DNA of 64,000 bases from Bacillus sp. FJAT-25509 (GTDB taxonomy: Bacteria; Bacillota; Bacilli; Bacillales; Bacillaceae_G): NCBI RefSeq assembly GCF_001420605.1, contig NZ_LJIZ01000021.1:267856-331855 (forward strand). Reading direction: 5' to 3'. This document shows positions 26,343-37,906 of the stretch, in pieces. How positions within the stretch are numbered: position 1 is the first letter of the stretch; the number at the start of each line of letters is the position of its first letter. The translations under genes and the position numbers were made by a program. The notes below the pieces were generated by a model, which was not told the origin of the DNA, did not search any database, and saw only the letters and a list, made by a program, of their open reading frames with translations.

Positions 26343-27479
26343 ATGGCATCTTCCGTTTATATTCATATACCATTTTGTCAGCAGATTTGTTACTACTGCG
26401 ATTTTAATAAATTTATGATGGACCGTCAGCCGGTTGATCAGTATTTAGAATATCTAGAGAAAGAAATTGTTGAAAGTCTAAAAATAAATCCGATTTCAGA
26501 TTTGAAAACAGTTTTTGTAGGTGGAGGAACACCTACAGCATTAACTTTGGCCCAAACTCAAACGTTAATAGATATAATTAATAAACAGATCATTAAAGGG
26601 AATAAAGAAATCGAAATCACTTTTGAAAGTAATCCAAATGAAATTTCTAAAGAAAAGCTTCAAATTTTAAAAGATGGTGGAGTGAATCGAATTAGTTTTG
26701 GAGCGCAAACATTTGATGAAGGTTTACTTAAAAAGATTGGAAGAACACATTCACCTAATGAGATAGAAGAAGCAATTCAAACTGCAAAAGAAGTTGGAAT
26801 TGATAATATCAATCTTGATTTAATGTATGCTTTGCCAGGTCAAACAATGGAACAATTCGTTGATTCGTTGGATAAAGCTATGAAGTTACCGATTCAGCAT
26901 ATTTCAGCGTATTCATTAATTATTGAACCAAAAACCGTGTTTTACATAGAAATGAATAGGGGCAAGCTTAAACCGGCTCCTGAAGAAGATGAAGCAGCTA
27001 TGTATGACTTTTTAATGAAGTATTTAGAAGAAAAAGGTTTTCATCAATATGAAATAAGCAATTTTGAAAAGAACGGTTTAGAAAGTAAGCATAATCTTGT
27101 TTATTGGAATAATGAAGAGTATTTTGGATTTGGTGCAGGAGCACATGGCTATATTAATGGCATTCGATATTCAAATGCAGGACCGTTAAAGAAATATTTT
27201 CAGTTGATTGATGAGACTGGTGTCCCAATTGTTCATGAGCATACGGTAACGAAGCAAGAAAAAATGGAAGAAGAAATGTTTTTAGGATTACGTAAAATGG
27301 AGGGAGTTTCAGAAAGAAAATTCCAAGAAAAATTTGGTTCAAACTTTAATGAAGTATTTCCGAACGTAATTGAAAAACTAATGAAAGATGGATTAGTGGA
27401 GATGAATGGAGTATTTCTTCGATTAACCCACAAAGGGAAGTTACTCGGAAACGAAGTATTTCAAGCATTTTTACTTTAA
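26343..27479 (+). CDS. hemW: HemW, radical SAM heme chaperone (HemN-like)
   Basis: A 378-residue radical SAM protein. The cluster motif is CQQICYYC followed by DFNKF at residues ~12-24 (CxxxCxxC), the HemW pattern; HemN proper would have an extra cysteine and an N-terminal extension. GGGTPTAL, NRISFGAQTF and HISAYSLIIEP follow, and a winged-helix C-terminal end. HemW inserts heme into proteins rather than acting as coproporphyrinogen dehydrogenase, although the Bacillus gene is often named hemN. GAGGAG before the ATG. Confidence 0.93.
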   Translation: MASSVYIHIPFCQQICYYCDFNKFMMDRQPVDQYLEYLEKEIVESLKINPISDLKTVFVGGGTPTALTLAQTQTLIDIINKQIIKGNKEIEITFESNPNEISKEKLQILKDGGVNRISFGAQTFDEGLLKKIGRTHSPNEIEEAIQTAKEVGIDNINLDLMYALPGQTMEQFVDSLDKAMKLPIQHISAYSLIIEPKTVFYIEMNRGKLKPAPEEDEAAMYDFLMKYLEEKGFHQYEISNFEKNGLESKHNLVYWNNEEYFGFGAGAHGYINGIRYSNAGPLKKYFQLIDETGVPIVHEHTVTKQEKMEEEMFLGLRKMEGVSERKFQEKFGSNFNEVFPNVIEKLMKDGLVEMNGVFLRLTHKGKLLGNEVFQAFLL

Positions 27480-27599
27480 AAGCAGTAAGTGTGAAGAGCA
27501 GGAAAAGCGGATGAGATATGTGAATATAGAATAGATCTTATGTATTTAAAAATTCCTAATCCATTCATCCTGTACTTCTTTATTACTGCCCTTAACTTC

Positions 27600-27605
27600 T
27601 TGACA
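27600..27605 (+). promoter_or_regulatory. -35 box of the hrcA heat-shock operon
   Basis: Perfect TTGACA about 35 bases before the CIRCE element. The matching -10 is not clear (AT-rich TAAGTTAATAAT follows at the right distance). Confidence 0.55.
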
Positions 27606-27638
27606 TCGTATAAAGGATTTGTTAAGTTAATAATATAT

Positions 27639-27665
27639 TTAGCACTCACTAGATAAGAGTGCTAA
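27639..27665. promoter_or_regulatory. CIRCE operator
   Basis: TTAGCACTC-N9-GAGTGCTAA, perfect match to the HrcA-binding inverted repeat, 14 bases before the hrcA start. It shows that hrcA-grpE-dnaK-dnaJ are under HrcA control. Confidence 0.98.
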
Positions 27666-27679
27666 TAGAGGTGATAAAC

Positions 27680-28708
27680 ATGTTGACTGAAAGACAGTTA
27701 TTGATACTACAAATTATTATCGATGACTTTATTCGCATGGCACAACCTGTTGGTTCAAGGAGTTTATCTAAAAAGGAAGGTATTTCATTTAGTTCAGCAA
27801 CGATACGAAATGAGATGGCTGATTTAGAGGAACTTGGTTATATTGAAAAGCCTCATAGCTCTGCAGGTCGAATCCCTTCTGAAAAAGGGTATCGTTTTTA
27901 TGTAGACCATTTGTTATCACCACAAATTGTTAATGACGATGATGTTCGTTCGATAAAAGGTATTTTTGCCGAGCGTATTTTTGAAATAGAAAAGCTTGTG
28001 AAAAATTCAGCTGATATACTATCTGACTTAACAAATTACACAACAATTGCACTAGGACCAAAAGTTACTGAAAATAAGCTTAAAAATATTCAGCTTATTC
28101 CAATAGGACCTAATACAGCAGTATCAATTATTGTGACAGACACAGGTATTGTTAAAAATCGAACAGTAACTATACCACCTGGTGTGTCTATGAGTGATAT
28201 TGAGAAAATGGTAAATATATTAAATGAACGACTAGTAAATGTACCGATTCATCAAATAAATGACAAGCTTTATAAAGAAATTGCTATGATTTTACGTACG
28301 CATATTTCGAATTATGAGAGCGTTATAAAGATGATTGGTGGCACTATTGACGTACCGATTGAACAAAAACTGTTTTTAAGTGGAAAAACGAATATTTTAG
28401 CTCAACCAGAATTTAATAATGTTGAGACAATGAAAATTTTGTTAAACATGATTGAAAGGCAAGATGAACTAAAAAGTATTATTCCTCTTGAACACATGGG
28501 TTTAAGTGTCAAAATTGGTAAGGAAAATGAAAAGTCTGGATTAGAAAATGTAAGTATCATTAGCGCAACCTATTCTTTAGGTGAAGATCAAATTGGTACA
28601 ATCGCAGTATTAGGACCAACTCGAATGGAATATTCTCGAGTAATCTCATTAATGCATTTAATTACAGGACAATTGAATTTATTATTTTCATCTAAGGATG
28701 TTGAATAA
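27680..28708 (+). CDS. hrcA: heat-inducible transcription repressor HrcA
   Basis: Represses class I heat-shock genes by binding CIRCE; its folding depends on GroEL. 342 residues: an N-terminal winged helix ([56 protein letters not shown]), then GAF-like dimer domain. Start ATG 27680 after AGAGGTGAT; the longer frame from 27659 would begin inside CIRCE. First gene of the hrcA-grpE-dnaK-dnaJ-prmA-rsmE-mtaB series. Confidence 0.96.
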   Translation: MLTERQLLILQIIIDDFIRMAQPVGSRSLSKKEGISFSSATIRNEMADLEELGYIEKPHSSAGRIPSEKGYRFYVDHLLSPQIVNDDDVRSIKGIFAERIFEIEKLVKNSADILSDLTNYTTIALGPKVTENKLKNIQLIPIGPNTAVSIIVTDTGIVKNRTVTIPPGVSMSDIEKMVNILNERLVNVPIHQINDKLYKEIAMILRTHISNYESVIKMIGGTIDVPIEQKLFLSGKTNILAQPEFNNVETMKILLNMIERQDELKSIIPLEHMGLSVKIGKENEKSGLENVSIISATYSLGEDQIGTIAVLGPTRMEYSRVISLMHLITGQLNLLFSSKDVE

Positions 28709-28765
28709 ATCCATTGTGAAAAGAAACAATGGATTACATATAAAAAAATAGGAGGTGAAGGTGAC

Positions 28766-29338
28766 ATGACAGAACGTCAGGAAGAACTTTTAAATGAAGA
28801 AGTAGTGAATGAAGAAACTACTGTTGAAGAGCCTTCAATCTTTACAGAAGAAAATACAGAAGAGAAAACTGATAATGTGAATTCTTCTGAAGAAGAGCTA
28901 CAAAAACTTCGTGCTGAAGTAGATGAGAAGGAAAATAAGTACTTACGTCTACATGCTGATTTCGAAAATTATAAACGTCGTGCACTTTTAGACCAACAAT
29001 CTTTAATGACTTATCGTGCTCAAAGTTTAGTGACTGATTTATTACCAGTACTAGATAATTTCGAACGCGCACTACAAGTTGAAGCAACAGATGAGCAAAC
29101 TGCTTCTTTAAAACAAGGTATGGAAATGGTTTACCGTTTGCTTGTTGAAGCTGTGAAAAAAGAAGGGGTAGAAGAAATCCCGGCACTTGGTGAACAATTC
29201 GATCCGAATGTACATCAAGCTGTAATGCAAGAAAGTGATGATTCTAAACCATCTAATGAAGTTCTACAAGAATTCCAAAAAGGCTATAAGCTAAAGGACA
29301 GAGTAATTCGTCCATCAATGGTTAAAGTAAACGAGTAA
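28766..29338 (+). CDS. grpE: nucleotide exchange factor GrpE
   Basis: Co-chaperone of 190 residues that releases ADP from DnaK. An acidic disordered start is followed by a long coiled coil ([20 protein letters not shown]) and the signature [15 protein letters not shown], then the beta domain with [10 protein letters not shown] and [26 protein letters not shown] stands before the start. Confidence 0.96.
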   Translation: MTERQEELLNEEVVNEETTVEEPSIFTEENTEEKTDNVNSSEEELQKLRAEVDEKENKYLRLHADFENYKRRALLDQQSLMTYRAQSLVTDLLPVLDNFERALQVEATDEQTASLKQGMEMVYRLLVEAVKKEGVEEIPALGEQFDPNVHQAVMQESDDSKPSNEVLQEFQKGYKLKDRVIRPSMVKVNE

Positions 29339-29420
29339 TTCGTTAAGCGTCTATTTATATCGCTAACATAAATATAAAATTTTTTTAAAAAAACTAAAAT
29401 ATAACTTATGTAGATTTTAG

Positions 29421-31254
<1,834 letters not shown>

Positions 31255-31256
<2 letters not shown>

Positions 31257-31350
31257 TAACGAAAAGTGGAAGGCGTTTGCTCAGTAACGCCTGGAACTAG
31301 ACAATAACGAAAAGTGGAAGGCGTTTTGGTCAGTAACGCCTGAACTAGAC
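31255..31350 (+). repeat. 48-bp tandem duplication after dnaK
   Basis: Two adjacent 48-bp units (31255-31302, 31303-31350) differing at a few bases. Each starts AATAACGAAAAGTGGAAGGC and holds an inverted repeat AGGCGTT / AACGCCT. The first unit overlaps the last bases of the dnaK stop codon. There is no T run, so they may be RNA stems that stabilise the dnaK 3' end. Confidence 0.8.
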
Positions 31351-31375
31351 AACATATATATTTAAAACATTAAGG

Positions 31376-31422
31376 GAAGTCAAAGTCAGGGAAGCCTTGG
31401 CTTTGACTTCTTCTTTTTCTTT
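31376..31422 (+). terminator. terminator between dnaK and dnaJ
   Basis: GAAGTCAAAG / CTTTGACTTC perfect 10-bp stem with a 15-base loop, then TTCTTTTTCT. Read-through or a separate promoter would be needed for dnaJ. Confidence 0.75.
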
Positions 31423-31481
31423 TAGAAAAGCACAGGATGTGTTAAAATATTCTTTATGTGAAAGGAGCGGATTGTAACACT

Positions 31482-32615
31482 ATGAGTAAACGTGATTACT
31501 ATGATGTGCTTGGTGTTAGTAAAAGTGCATCACAAGATGAAATAAAAAAATCGTTTCGTAAATTAGCAAAAACATATCATCCGGACGTTAATAAGGATCC
31601 TGATGCACCTGAAAAGTTTAAAGAGGTGCAAGAAGCATACGAAAATTTATCAGACGATCAAAAACGTGCTCATTATGATCAGTTTGGTCATACAGATCCA
31701 AACCAAGGTTTCGGCGGTGGCGGATTTGGCGGCGGCGGATTCGGTGGATTCGAAGATATTTTCAGTCAGTTTTTTGGTGGTGGCGGTGGACGTCGTCGTG
31801 ACCCGAACGCACCAAGAGCAGGGGCTGATTTACAATATACAATGACAATCCAGTTTGAAGAAGCAGCATTTGGAATGGAAAAAGAAATTGAAATTCCAAC
31901 TGAAGAAACATGTCATACATGTAGTGGATCAGGTGCGAAACCTGGTACATCAAAAGAAACATGTAATCATTGTCAAGGCTCAGGACAAATGAGTGTTGAA
32001 CAAAATACTCCATTTGGACGTATTGTGAACCGTACGACATGTTCACACTGTCAAGGTACTGGTCAGATAATTAAAGATAAATGTAATACTTGTCATGGTG
32101 CTGGCCGAGTGAAAACTCGTAAGAAAATCATGGTTAAAGTGCCAGCTGGTATCGATGATGGACAACAAATTCGTCTTTCAGGTCAGGGAGAACCAGGTAA
32201 AAATGGTGGTCCTGCTGGAGATTTATATATTGCATTCCATGTTCGTGAACATGAATTCTTTGAACGTGACGGAAATGATGTTTACTGCGAACTTCCATTA
32301 ACATTTGCACAAGCTGCATTAGGTGATGAAGTTGAAGTTCCAACATTACATGGTAAAGTAAAAACAAAAATACCTGCTGGAACGCAAACTGGCACTAGAA
32401 TGCGTTTAAAAGGTAAAGGTATTAAAGATGTACGTGGATATGGTCAAGGTGATCAACACGTAATCGTAAAAGTTATCACACCTACAAAACTAACAAGCCG
32501 TCAAAAAGAATTGCTTGAAGAGTTTTACAATATTGGAAAAGGTCAAAAAGACGATAAACACGATTCTTTCTTTACAAAGTTAAAGCGTGCGGTTAAGAAT
32601 TTTGGCGAACAATAA
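31482..32615 (+). CDS. dnaJ: molecular chaperone DnaJ (Hsp40)
   Basis: Type I J-protein of 377 residues that delivers substrates to DnaK and stimulates its ATPase. J domain with HPD in TYHPDVNKD; glycine/phenylalanine region ([14 protein letters not shown]); four zinc repeats [32 protein letters not shown]; two C-terminal substrate domains. Start ATG 31482 ([10 protein letters not shown]); the ribosome binding site AAGGAG is unusually far, about 14-15 bases upstream, which may limit translation. A GTG at 31458 has no site. Confidence 0.97.
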   Translation: MSKRDYYDVLGVSKSASQDEIKKSFRKLAKTYHPDVNKDPDAPEKFKEVQEAYENLSDDQKRAHYDQFGHTDPNQGFGGGGFGGGGFGGFEDIFSQFFGGGGGRRRDPNAPRAGADLQYTMTIQFEEAAFGMEKEIEIPTEETCHTCSGSGAKPGTSKETCNHCQGSGQMSVEQNTPFGRIVNRTTCSHCQGTGQIIKDKCNTCHGAGRVKTRKKIMVKVPAGIDDGQQIRLSGQGEPGKNGGPAGDLYIAFHVREHEFFERDGNDVYCELPLTFAQAALGDEVEVPTLHGKVKTKIPAGTQTGTRMRLKGKGIKDVRGYGQGDQHVIVKVITPTKLTSRQKELLEEFYNIGKGQKDDKHDSFFTKLKRAVKNFGEQ

Positions 32616-32683
32616 GGAAGTTATTAATTCAGTACGTTAGTTAAGGTAAAAAGTGGAAACACTAAATAGAAGAAGTAATTTAA

Positions 32684-32722
32684 ATGGCACCCTCTAAATC
32701 TGACTATGATTAGAGGGTATTG
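32684..32722 (+). other. stem-loop before prmA
   Basis: ACCCTCTAA / TTAGAGGGT with flanking GGC/GCC, loop of about 12 bases, no T run. Could be a processing or stability stem between dnaJ and prmA rather than a terminator. Confidence 0.5.
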
Positions 32723-32761
32723 CCAAGTAAAGAAGAGAGTATGAATGGAGTTGGTAGTTTT

Positions 32762-33712
32762 ATGAAATGGTCAGAATTAAGTATTCACACTACACAGGAT
32801 GCGGTTGAACCGATTTCTAACATTTTACACGAAGCTGGTGCAAGTGGTGTTGTCATAGAGGATGTGTTTGATTTGACGAAGGAGCGAGCACAGGTTTACG
32901 GTGAAATCTACCAACTTAACCCAAAAGATTATCCAGAGGAAGGTGTAATCGTTAAAGCATACCTTCCTGTGAATAGTTTTTTAAACGATACAATCGACGG
33001 AATAAAAGAAGCAATAAATAATTTAATTTCATATGATATTGATTTAGGAAAAAATACATTTGCTGTGCATGAAGTAAACGAAGAAGATTGGGCTACTGCA
33101 TGGAAAAAATATTATCATCCAATTTCAATCTCAGATCGATTTACAATTGTACCTTCTTGGGAAGAGTATGAAGTCAAATCATCAGACGAATTAATTATCG
33201 AATTAGATCCAGGAATGGCGTTTGGTACTGGTACTCACCCGACAACTGTTATGTGTATTCGTGCACTTGAGAAGGTTGTAAAATCAACTGACCGTGTAAT
33301 CGATGTAGGTACTGGCTCAGGAGTATTAAGTATTGCGGCTGCTAAACTGGGATCTACAAATATAGAAGCTTATGACTTAGATGATGTAGCAGTTCGAAGT
33401 GCAAGAGAAAACGTTGTATTAAACAAAGTAGACGATGTGATAAAAGTTGGACAAGGTAACTTACTACAAGGAATTGAAGGTCCGTTTCAAGTAGTTGTTG
33501 CGAACTTACTTGCTGAAATTATTCTTCGTTTCGTAGACGATGTTTTTAATGTTTTAGAACCAGGTGGAACATTTATTTCTTCAGGAATTATAGGTGCTAA
33601 ACAAGCAGACATCGAAAATGAGCTTAAACGAGTTGGCTTTGAAGTGAAAGAAGTACTACATTTAGAGGACTGGGTTGCAATTATTGCAAAAAAGCCAGAA
33701 CAAGGAATGTAA
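32762..33712 (+). CDS. prmA: ribosomal protein L11 methyltransferase
   Basis: A 316-residue SAM enzyme that methylates L11. N-terminal substrate domain ([20 protein letters not shown]), then [12 protein letters not shown], the SAM motif [18 protein letters not shown], and the NLLAEII motif (V/N-L-L) of amino-group methyltransferases. The start is ATG 32762 because this is where family similarity begins; GGAG lies 11 bases upstream. One base separates its stop from rsmE. Confidence 0.94.
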   Translation: MKWSELSIHTTQDAVEPISNILHEAGASGVVIEDVFDLTKERAQVYGEIYQLNPKDYPEEGVIVKAYLPVNSFLNDTIDGIKEAINNLISYDIDLGKNTFAVHEVNEEDWATAWKKYYHPISISDRFTIVPSWEEYEVKSSDELIIELDPGMAFGTGTHPTTVMCIRALEKVVKSTDRVIDVGTGSGVLSIAAAKLGSTNIEAYDLDDVAVRSARENVVLNKVDDVIKVGQGNLLQGIEGPFQVVVANLLAEIILRFVDDVFNVLEPGGTFISSGIIGAKQADIENELKRVGFEVKEVLHLEDWVAIIAKKPEQGM

Positions 33713-33713
33713 T

Positions 33714-34466
33714 ATGCAAAGATATTTTATAGAAGAAACGCAGCTTCAAAATGATCTTGTTACAATAACTGGTGATGATGCTCATCATATCGCAAATGTT
33801 ATGCGAATGAAGCTTGATCAAGAGATCATTTGTACAGTTCCAGGATCTTCAACTGTTCGTTGTACACTTACAAATATTTCTAGTGAACAAATAACAGCAG
33901 CTGTTGTAGAATATGTTGAGAATACAAATGAACTGCCGATATCAATTACGATTGCTAGTGGACTACCAAAAGGTGATAAACTAGAGTTAATCATTCAAAA
34001 AGGTACGGAGCTTGGAGCTTCTGGTTTTTTACCATTCGCTGCAGCTAGATCAATTGTTAAACTAGATGATAAAAAAGCTGGTAAAAAGGTTGATAGATGG
34101 CAAAAAATTGCAAAAGAGGCAGCTGAACAATCATATCGATTTATTGTACCAACTGTGGAACAGCCAGCATCTTTTCAACAATTACTTAACTCAATACAGC
34201 ATTATGATGCTTGTATTGTTGCATATGAAGAAAGTGCAAAAACAGGAGAATCAGCAGGACTTGTTCAGACATTCCAGTCACTAAAGGAAGGCTCACGATT
34301 ATTAGTAGTTTTCGGACCAGAAGGTGGTTTGTCAGATAAAGAAGTTGATCAGCTAGAAGAAAAAGGTGCTAAGCTATGTGGACTTGGACCAAGAATTCTG
34401 CGAACAGAAACAGCACCATTTTATGTTTTAGCTGCTGCCTCCTTTCATTTTGAATTAATGGGGTGA
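33714..34466 (+). CDS. rsmE: 16S rRNA (uracil(1498)-N3)-methyltransferase
   Basis: SPOUT-family methyltransferase of 250 residues that modifies U1498 of 16S rRNA. N-terminal PUA-like part MQRYFIEETQLQNDLVTITG with DDAHHIANVMRM; knot region with AAEQSYRF, VFGPEGGLSDKE and LGPRILRTETAP, the SAM-binding trefoil knot. Start ATG 33714 with AAGGAA upstream and one base after prmA; longer frames are shadows of prmA. mtaB follows after four bases. Confidence 0.94.
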   Translation: MQRYFIEETQLQNDLVTITGDDAHHIANVMRMKLDQEIICTVPGSSTVRCTLTNISSEQITAAVVEYVENTNELPISITIASGLPKGDKLELIIQKGTELGASGFLPFAAARSIVKLDDKKAGKKVDRWQKIAKEAAEQSYRFIVPTVEQPASFQQLLNSIQHYDACIVAYEESAKTGESAGLVQTFQSLKEGSRLLVVFGPEGGLSDKEVDQLEEKGAKLCGLGPRILRTETAPFYVLAAASFHFELMG

Positions 34467-34470
34467 AGAA

Positions 34471-35805
34471 ATGCCACAAGTAGCTTTTCATACATTAGGC
34501 TGTAAAGTTAACCATTACGAAACAGAAGCAATTTGGCAACTGTTTAAAGCAGCTGGCTATGAACGTACAGAATACGAAACGAAAGCTGATGTTTATGTAA
34601 TTAATACTTGTACAGTTACAAATACAGGTGACAAAAAAAGTAGACAAGTAATCCGTCGTGCCGTGCGCAAAAATCCAGATGCAGTAATTTGTGTAACTGG
34701 ATGTTATGCACAAACATCTCCAGCCGAAATCATGGCAATTCCTGGGGTGGATATCGTTGTTGGTACACAGGACCGTACGAAAATGCTGGATTATATCGAA
34801 CAATTCCGAGTAGAACGTCAACCAATTAATGGCGTAGGAAATATTATGAAAGCACGAGTTTATGAAGAGCTAGATGTACCTGCTTTTACTGATCGTACAC
34901 GTGCTTCATTAAAAATACAAGAAGGTTGTAATAACTTCTGTACGTTTTGTATTATTCCATGGGCACGTGGTTTAATGCGTTCTCGTGATCCAAAAGAAGT
35001 TGTAAAACAAGCTACTCAATTAGTTGAATCAGGCTATAAGGAAATCGTTTTAACTGGTATTCACACAGGTGGATATGGTCAAGACATGAAAGATTACAAC
35101 TTAGCAATGTTATTAAAAGATTTAGAAACAGTTGAAGGATTAAAACGTGTTCGTATTTCTTCAATTGAAGCTAGTCAAATTACAGATGAAGTAATTGAAG
35201 TACTTCGTCATTCAAATATTGTAGTTCGACACCTACACGTACCTTTACAATCTGGATCAGATACTGTTCTTAAACGTATGCGTCGTAAATATACAATGGC
35301 TGAATTTGCTGAAAGAATTGAAAAACTACGCGAAGTATTACCAAACTGTTCAATTACATCTGATGTAATCGTAGGTTTCCCAGGCGAATCTGAAGAAGAG
35401 TTTATGGAAACATACAATTTCATTCGAGATAATAAATTCTCTGAATTACACGTATTCCCATACTCTAAACGTACAGGTACACCAGCTGCACGTATGGAAG
35501 ATCAAGTTGACGAAGAAGTTAAAAATCAACGAGTACATCGTTTAATTGAATTATCAAATCAACTTGCAAAAGAATACGCATCAATGTTTGATGGAGATGT
35601 ACTAGAAGTTATTCCGGAAGAAAAGTACACTGAAGATGATGCAGAAGGACTATTAATTGGTTACACAGACAATTATCTAAAAGTCGTGTTCGAAGGAACA
35701 GAAGACATGATCGGTAAAATTGTAAAAGTTAAAATCGCTGAAGCTGGTTATCCAGTAAATAAAGGTGAATTTGTCCGAGTATTAGAAGATGTAGCTGTTA
35801 ACTAA
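34471..35805 (+). CDS. mtaB: tRNA t6A37 methylthiotransferase MtaB
   Basis: Radical SAM enzyme that adds a methylthio group to t6A37 of ANN-decoding tRNAs, 444 residues. N-terminal UPF0004 domain with three cysteines (TLGCKVN, INTCTVT, VTGCYAQ) for one iron-sulfur cluster; radical SAM motif CNNFCTFC at ~residue 150; C-terminal TRAM domain from about 375. GGGGTGA before the ATG. End of the operon, followed by a strong terminator. Confidence 0.95.
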   Translation: MPQVAFHTLGCKVNHYETEAIWQLFKAAGYERTEYETKADVYVINTCTVTNTGDKKSRQVIRRAVRKNPDAVICVTGCYAQTSPAEIMAIPGVDIVVGTQDRTKMLDYIEQFRVERQPINGVGNIMKARVYEELDVPAFTDRTRASLKIQEGCNNFCTFCIIPWARGLMRSRDPKEVVKQATQLVESGYKEIVLTGIHTGGYGQDMKDYNLAMLLKDLETVEGLKRVRISSIEASQITDEVIEVLRHSNIVVRHLHVPLQSGSDTVLKRMRRKYTMAEFAERIEKLREVLPNCSITSDVIVGFPGESEEEFMETYNFIRDNKFSELHVFPYSKRTGTPAARMEDQVDEEVKNQRVHRLIELSNQLAKEYASMFDGDVLEVIPEEKYTEDDAEGLLIGYTDNYLKVVFEGTEDMIGKIVKVKIAEAGYPVNKGEFVRVLEDVAVN

Positions 35806-35818
35806 GGAATATATAAAT

Positions 35819-35864
35819 AAAAGGATAGATAATCTAGAAATCTTCTGGATTATCTATCCTTTTT
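35819..35864 (+). terminator. terminator after mtaB
   Basis: AAAAGGATAGATAATC / GATTATCTATCCTTTT stem with a GAAATCTTCT-type loop, then TTT. A-rich left arm, so it may also end the convergent protease transcript. Confidence 0.88.
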
Positions 35865-35897
35865 TATTTTACTTGCTTAAAAATTTAATTTATTCGC

Positions 35898-37376
35898 TTA
35901 TTTATCTTTAGATAAGAAGGAATAAATGTTTGCTTCACCAGAACCATAAAGTGGATCTTGTCCTTTTTTCCCATAATCAAGTGCACTTTGTCTTATTGCT
36001 GCTGCTACTTGAGCAGGATTATATTCAGGATGAGCTGCCTTAATTACGCCTGCAATACCTGCAACCTTTGGTGCTGCCATTGAAGTTCCATGTAGATATG
36101 AATAGCCATGCCATTTTCCGTCACTAAATTGTGTTGTTGCATTCGTACCATTTGGATTAGCTGCATTTACACCTACTGGATATGTAGGATAAGTAGACAA
36201 AGTACGATATGTATAATCACGTTTATTTAAAAAGTTACCTGTTGGATTTTGACGGTATAATCCATCGTATACAGGCCCGTTGTCTCCACCAGGAGCAGCT
36301 ACATCGATTACACTTCCATAATTTGAGTAGAATGCAATACTATCTTTTGACCACTGATTAGATGAAGAAACTGTAATGACACCTGGGATTTGTGCAGGAA
36401 CAACACGTGAAGGTCCCTTAATATCTAAACCGTATGTAGTTTTCCAATAATCTTGCATATCGTGTATATTGTTAAAATCTCTTGAGTCATTCCCCGCAGA
36501 TACAACGACCGTTACACCTTTTTTAATTGCATATTGAATCGCTCGATGATATGCCACCATTGAAGCTGACTCACCTTTTTCGTCTAAGTTATTAGCCATC
36601 CAACGCCAGCCGCCGATTGACATATTAATTACATCTACTCCATCGTTTGCAGCTGAAACAATTGCATCTGTAATCCATGACTGTTCAGCTCCACCAGTTG
36701 CACCGAAAACTCGATAAGCTCGAACTGTTAACTTAGGTCCAACGCCTTTAACTTTTCCATTTGCTGCAATTGAGCCAGCAACATGCGTTCCATGGCCATT
36801 TTTATCCCATGCATCTGTCGTTCCTGGAACAAATGTTTTTGATCCAGCAAGATCTGCATTAGCTTTTAAATCTGGATGACCAAAGTCGATTCCTGTATCG
36901 ATTACAGCTACGACCGTTTTATGACTTCCTTTGTTAATATTATAGGAATCTCCATTGTGAGTTAAGTTCTGCATGTCCCATTGTTTGTCCCAGTAGGAGT
37001 TAGAGTTAGCATCAAGTGTTACTTTTTCACCATTCGGTGTTCCAGGAGTAAACTCAATTTTATCATCTGGGTCAGCTTCCAAGTATGCTTGAAGTTCTTT
37101 ACCAGCTGATTGAATGCTTGTATCTTTTTTAATATTAGTTAAAAATTCACTATTAGATGATGAAACTTCAACAATTCCAACTTCTGAAATAATTCGTTCC
37201 ACAGAACCTCCAGCTTTTGAAATTGTATCTGTGAAATTGCTTGGTAAATTACCTTTATAAGCTAAAACATAATGAAGCTCCTCAGGTGCAGCTTTTGCTG
37301 GTTTGGATTGTGTACCAATAAGTAATGAAAATGATAAAACAGAACAAATCGATAAGGCAGCAATTCTTTTTTTCAT
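35898..37376 (-). CDS. secreted S8 (subtilisin-like) serine protease
   Basis: A 492-residue pre-pro-protease. Signal peptide MKKRIAALSICSVLSFSLLI with an Ala-rich cleavage zone (~AKAAP, residues 27-31); an I9-like prodomain (~35-110); catalytic domain with Asp in VVAVIDTGIDFGHPD, His in GHGTHVAGSIA and Ser in GTSMAAPKVAGIAG. The oxyanion Asn is in VVSAGNDSRDFN. There is no obvious C-terminal anchor, so it is probably released. Not in an operon; a small repeat-containing protein is encoded divergently 280 bases away. Substrate unknown. Confidence 0.93.
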   Translation of the reverse strand: MKKRIAALSICSVLSFSLLIGTQSKPAKAAPEELHYVLAYKGNLPSNFTDTISKAGGSVERIISEVGIVEVSSSNSEFLTNIKKDTSIQSAGKELQAYLEADPDDKIEFTPGTPNGEKVTLDANSNSYWDKQWDMQNLTHNGDSYNINKGSHKTVVAVIDTGIDFGHPDLKANADLAGSKTFVPGTTDAWDKNGHGTHVAGSIAANGKVKGVGPKLTVRAYRVFGATGGAEQSWITDAIVSAANDGVDVINMSIGGWRWMANNLDEKGESASMVAYHRAIQYAIKKGVTVVVSAGNDSRDFNNIHDMQDYWKTTYGLDIKGPSRVVPAQIPGVITVSSSNQWSKDSIAFYSNYGSVIDVAAPGGDNGPVYDGLYRQNPTGNFLNKRDYTYRTLSTYPTYPVGVNAANPNGTNATTQFSDGKWHGYSYLHGTSMAAPKVAGIAGVIKAAHPEYNPAQVAAAIRQSALDYGKKGQDPLYGSGEANIYSFLSKDK

Positions 37377-37655
37377 GAAATCTCTCCAATTTGTATTATT
37401 TACGTATACACGTATTTAATCAAATTTTAATAAAACTCCCTTTAAAAACTTGTCGAAATTTGGAAAAGAAAATACAAAATTTTTTGACAATTTATCGGGG
37501 AATAAATCGATAAGGGTATTTTAACTACATAAATGGGAGATAAGTGAAAAAAACAACATGATATAACCTTTGAAATGGATGTAATAATTCCCTCAAACTA
37601 CCTGTAATTTAATGTTAACATCCATACACAATATAAATACGGAGGTGAACTTATA

Positions 37656-37850
37656 ATGTCAGAACATAAAACATCAAAAGATACTGATGACAATCATATC
37701 CACGTTGCTACTAACTCATACTTAGACACAAGCGAGAACGATTCCTATAAAATTAATTATGACGAAGGTGGTAGCCCATACTTAGATACTAGTGAGGACG
37801 CATCATCCGCAGCAAACACAAGACGAGGAGCTCCATATTTAAATACTTAA
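37656..37850 (+). CDS. small protein with repeated YL(D/N)T motif
   Basis: A 64-residue, acidic, hydrophilic protein with no signal peptide or membrane segment. Three copies of a motif at regular spacing: YLDTSE at residues 22-27 and 42-47, and YLNT as the last four residues (61-64); the second and third are preceded by SP/AP. A strong GGAGGTGA stands before the ATG and a terminator follows, so it is very likely real. I do not recognise the family. The layout (N-terminal part plus repeated short units) resembles precursor peptides or anchoring motifs, but no maturation enzyme is adjacent. CATACA at 37623-37628 resembles a sigma-E/K -10 box; weak. Confidence 0.7.
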   Translation: MSEHKTSKDTDDNHIHVATNSYLDTSENDSYKINYDEGGSPYLDTSEDASSAANTRRGAPYLNT

Positions 37851-37857
37851 TGAGAAG

Positions 37858-37902
37858 AAGGTTAGGGGAAAGAAGGAAAAATACTTTCCCTATGCCTTTT
37901 TT
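37858..37902 (+). terminator. terminator after the YL(D/N)T gene
   Basis: AGGGGAAAG / CTTTCCCT with flanking GG/CC pairs, then TTTTTT. Confidence 0.75.
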
Positions 37903-37906
37903 ACTT

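Noticed and set aside
37656-37850. Graspetide or lanthipeptide precursor for the YL(D/N)T protein
   Set aside because: No ATP-grasp ligase, LanM/LanB/C or dedicated exporter in the neighbourhood, so I list it only as an unknown repeat protein.
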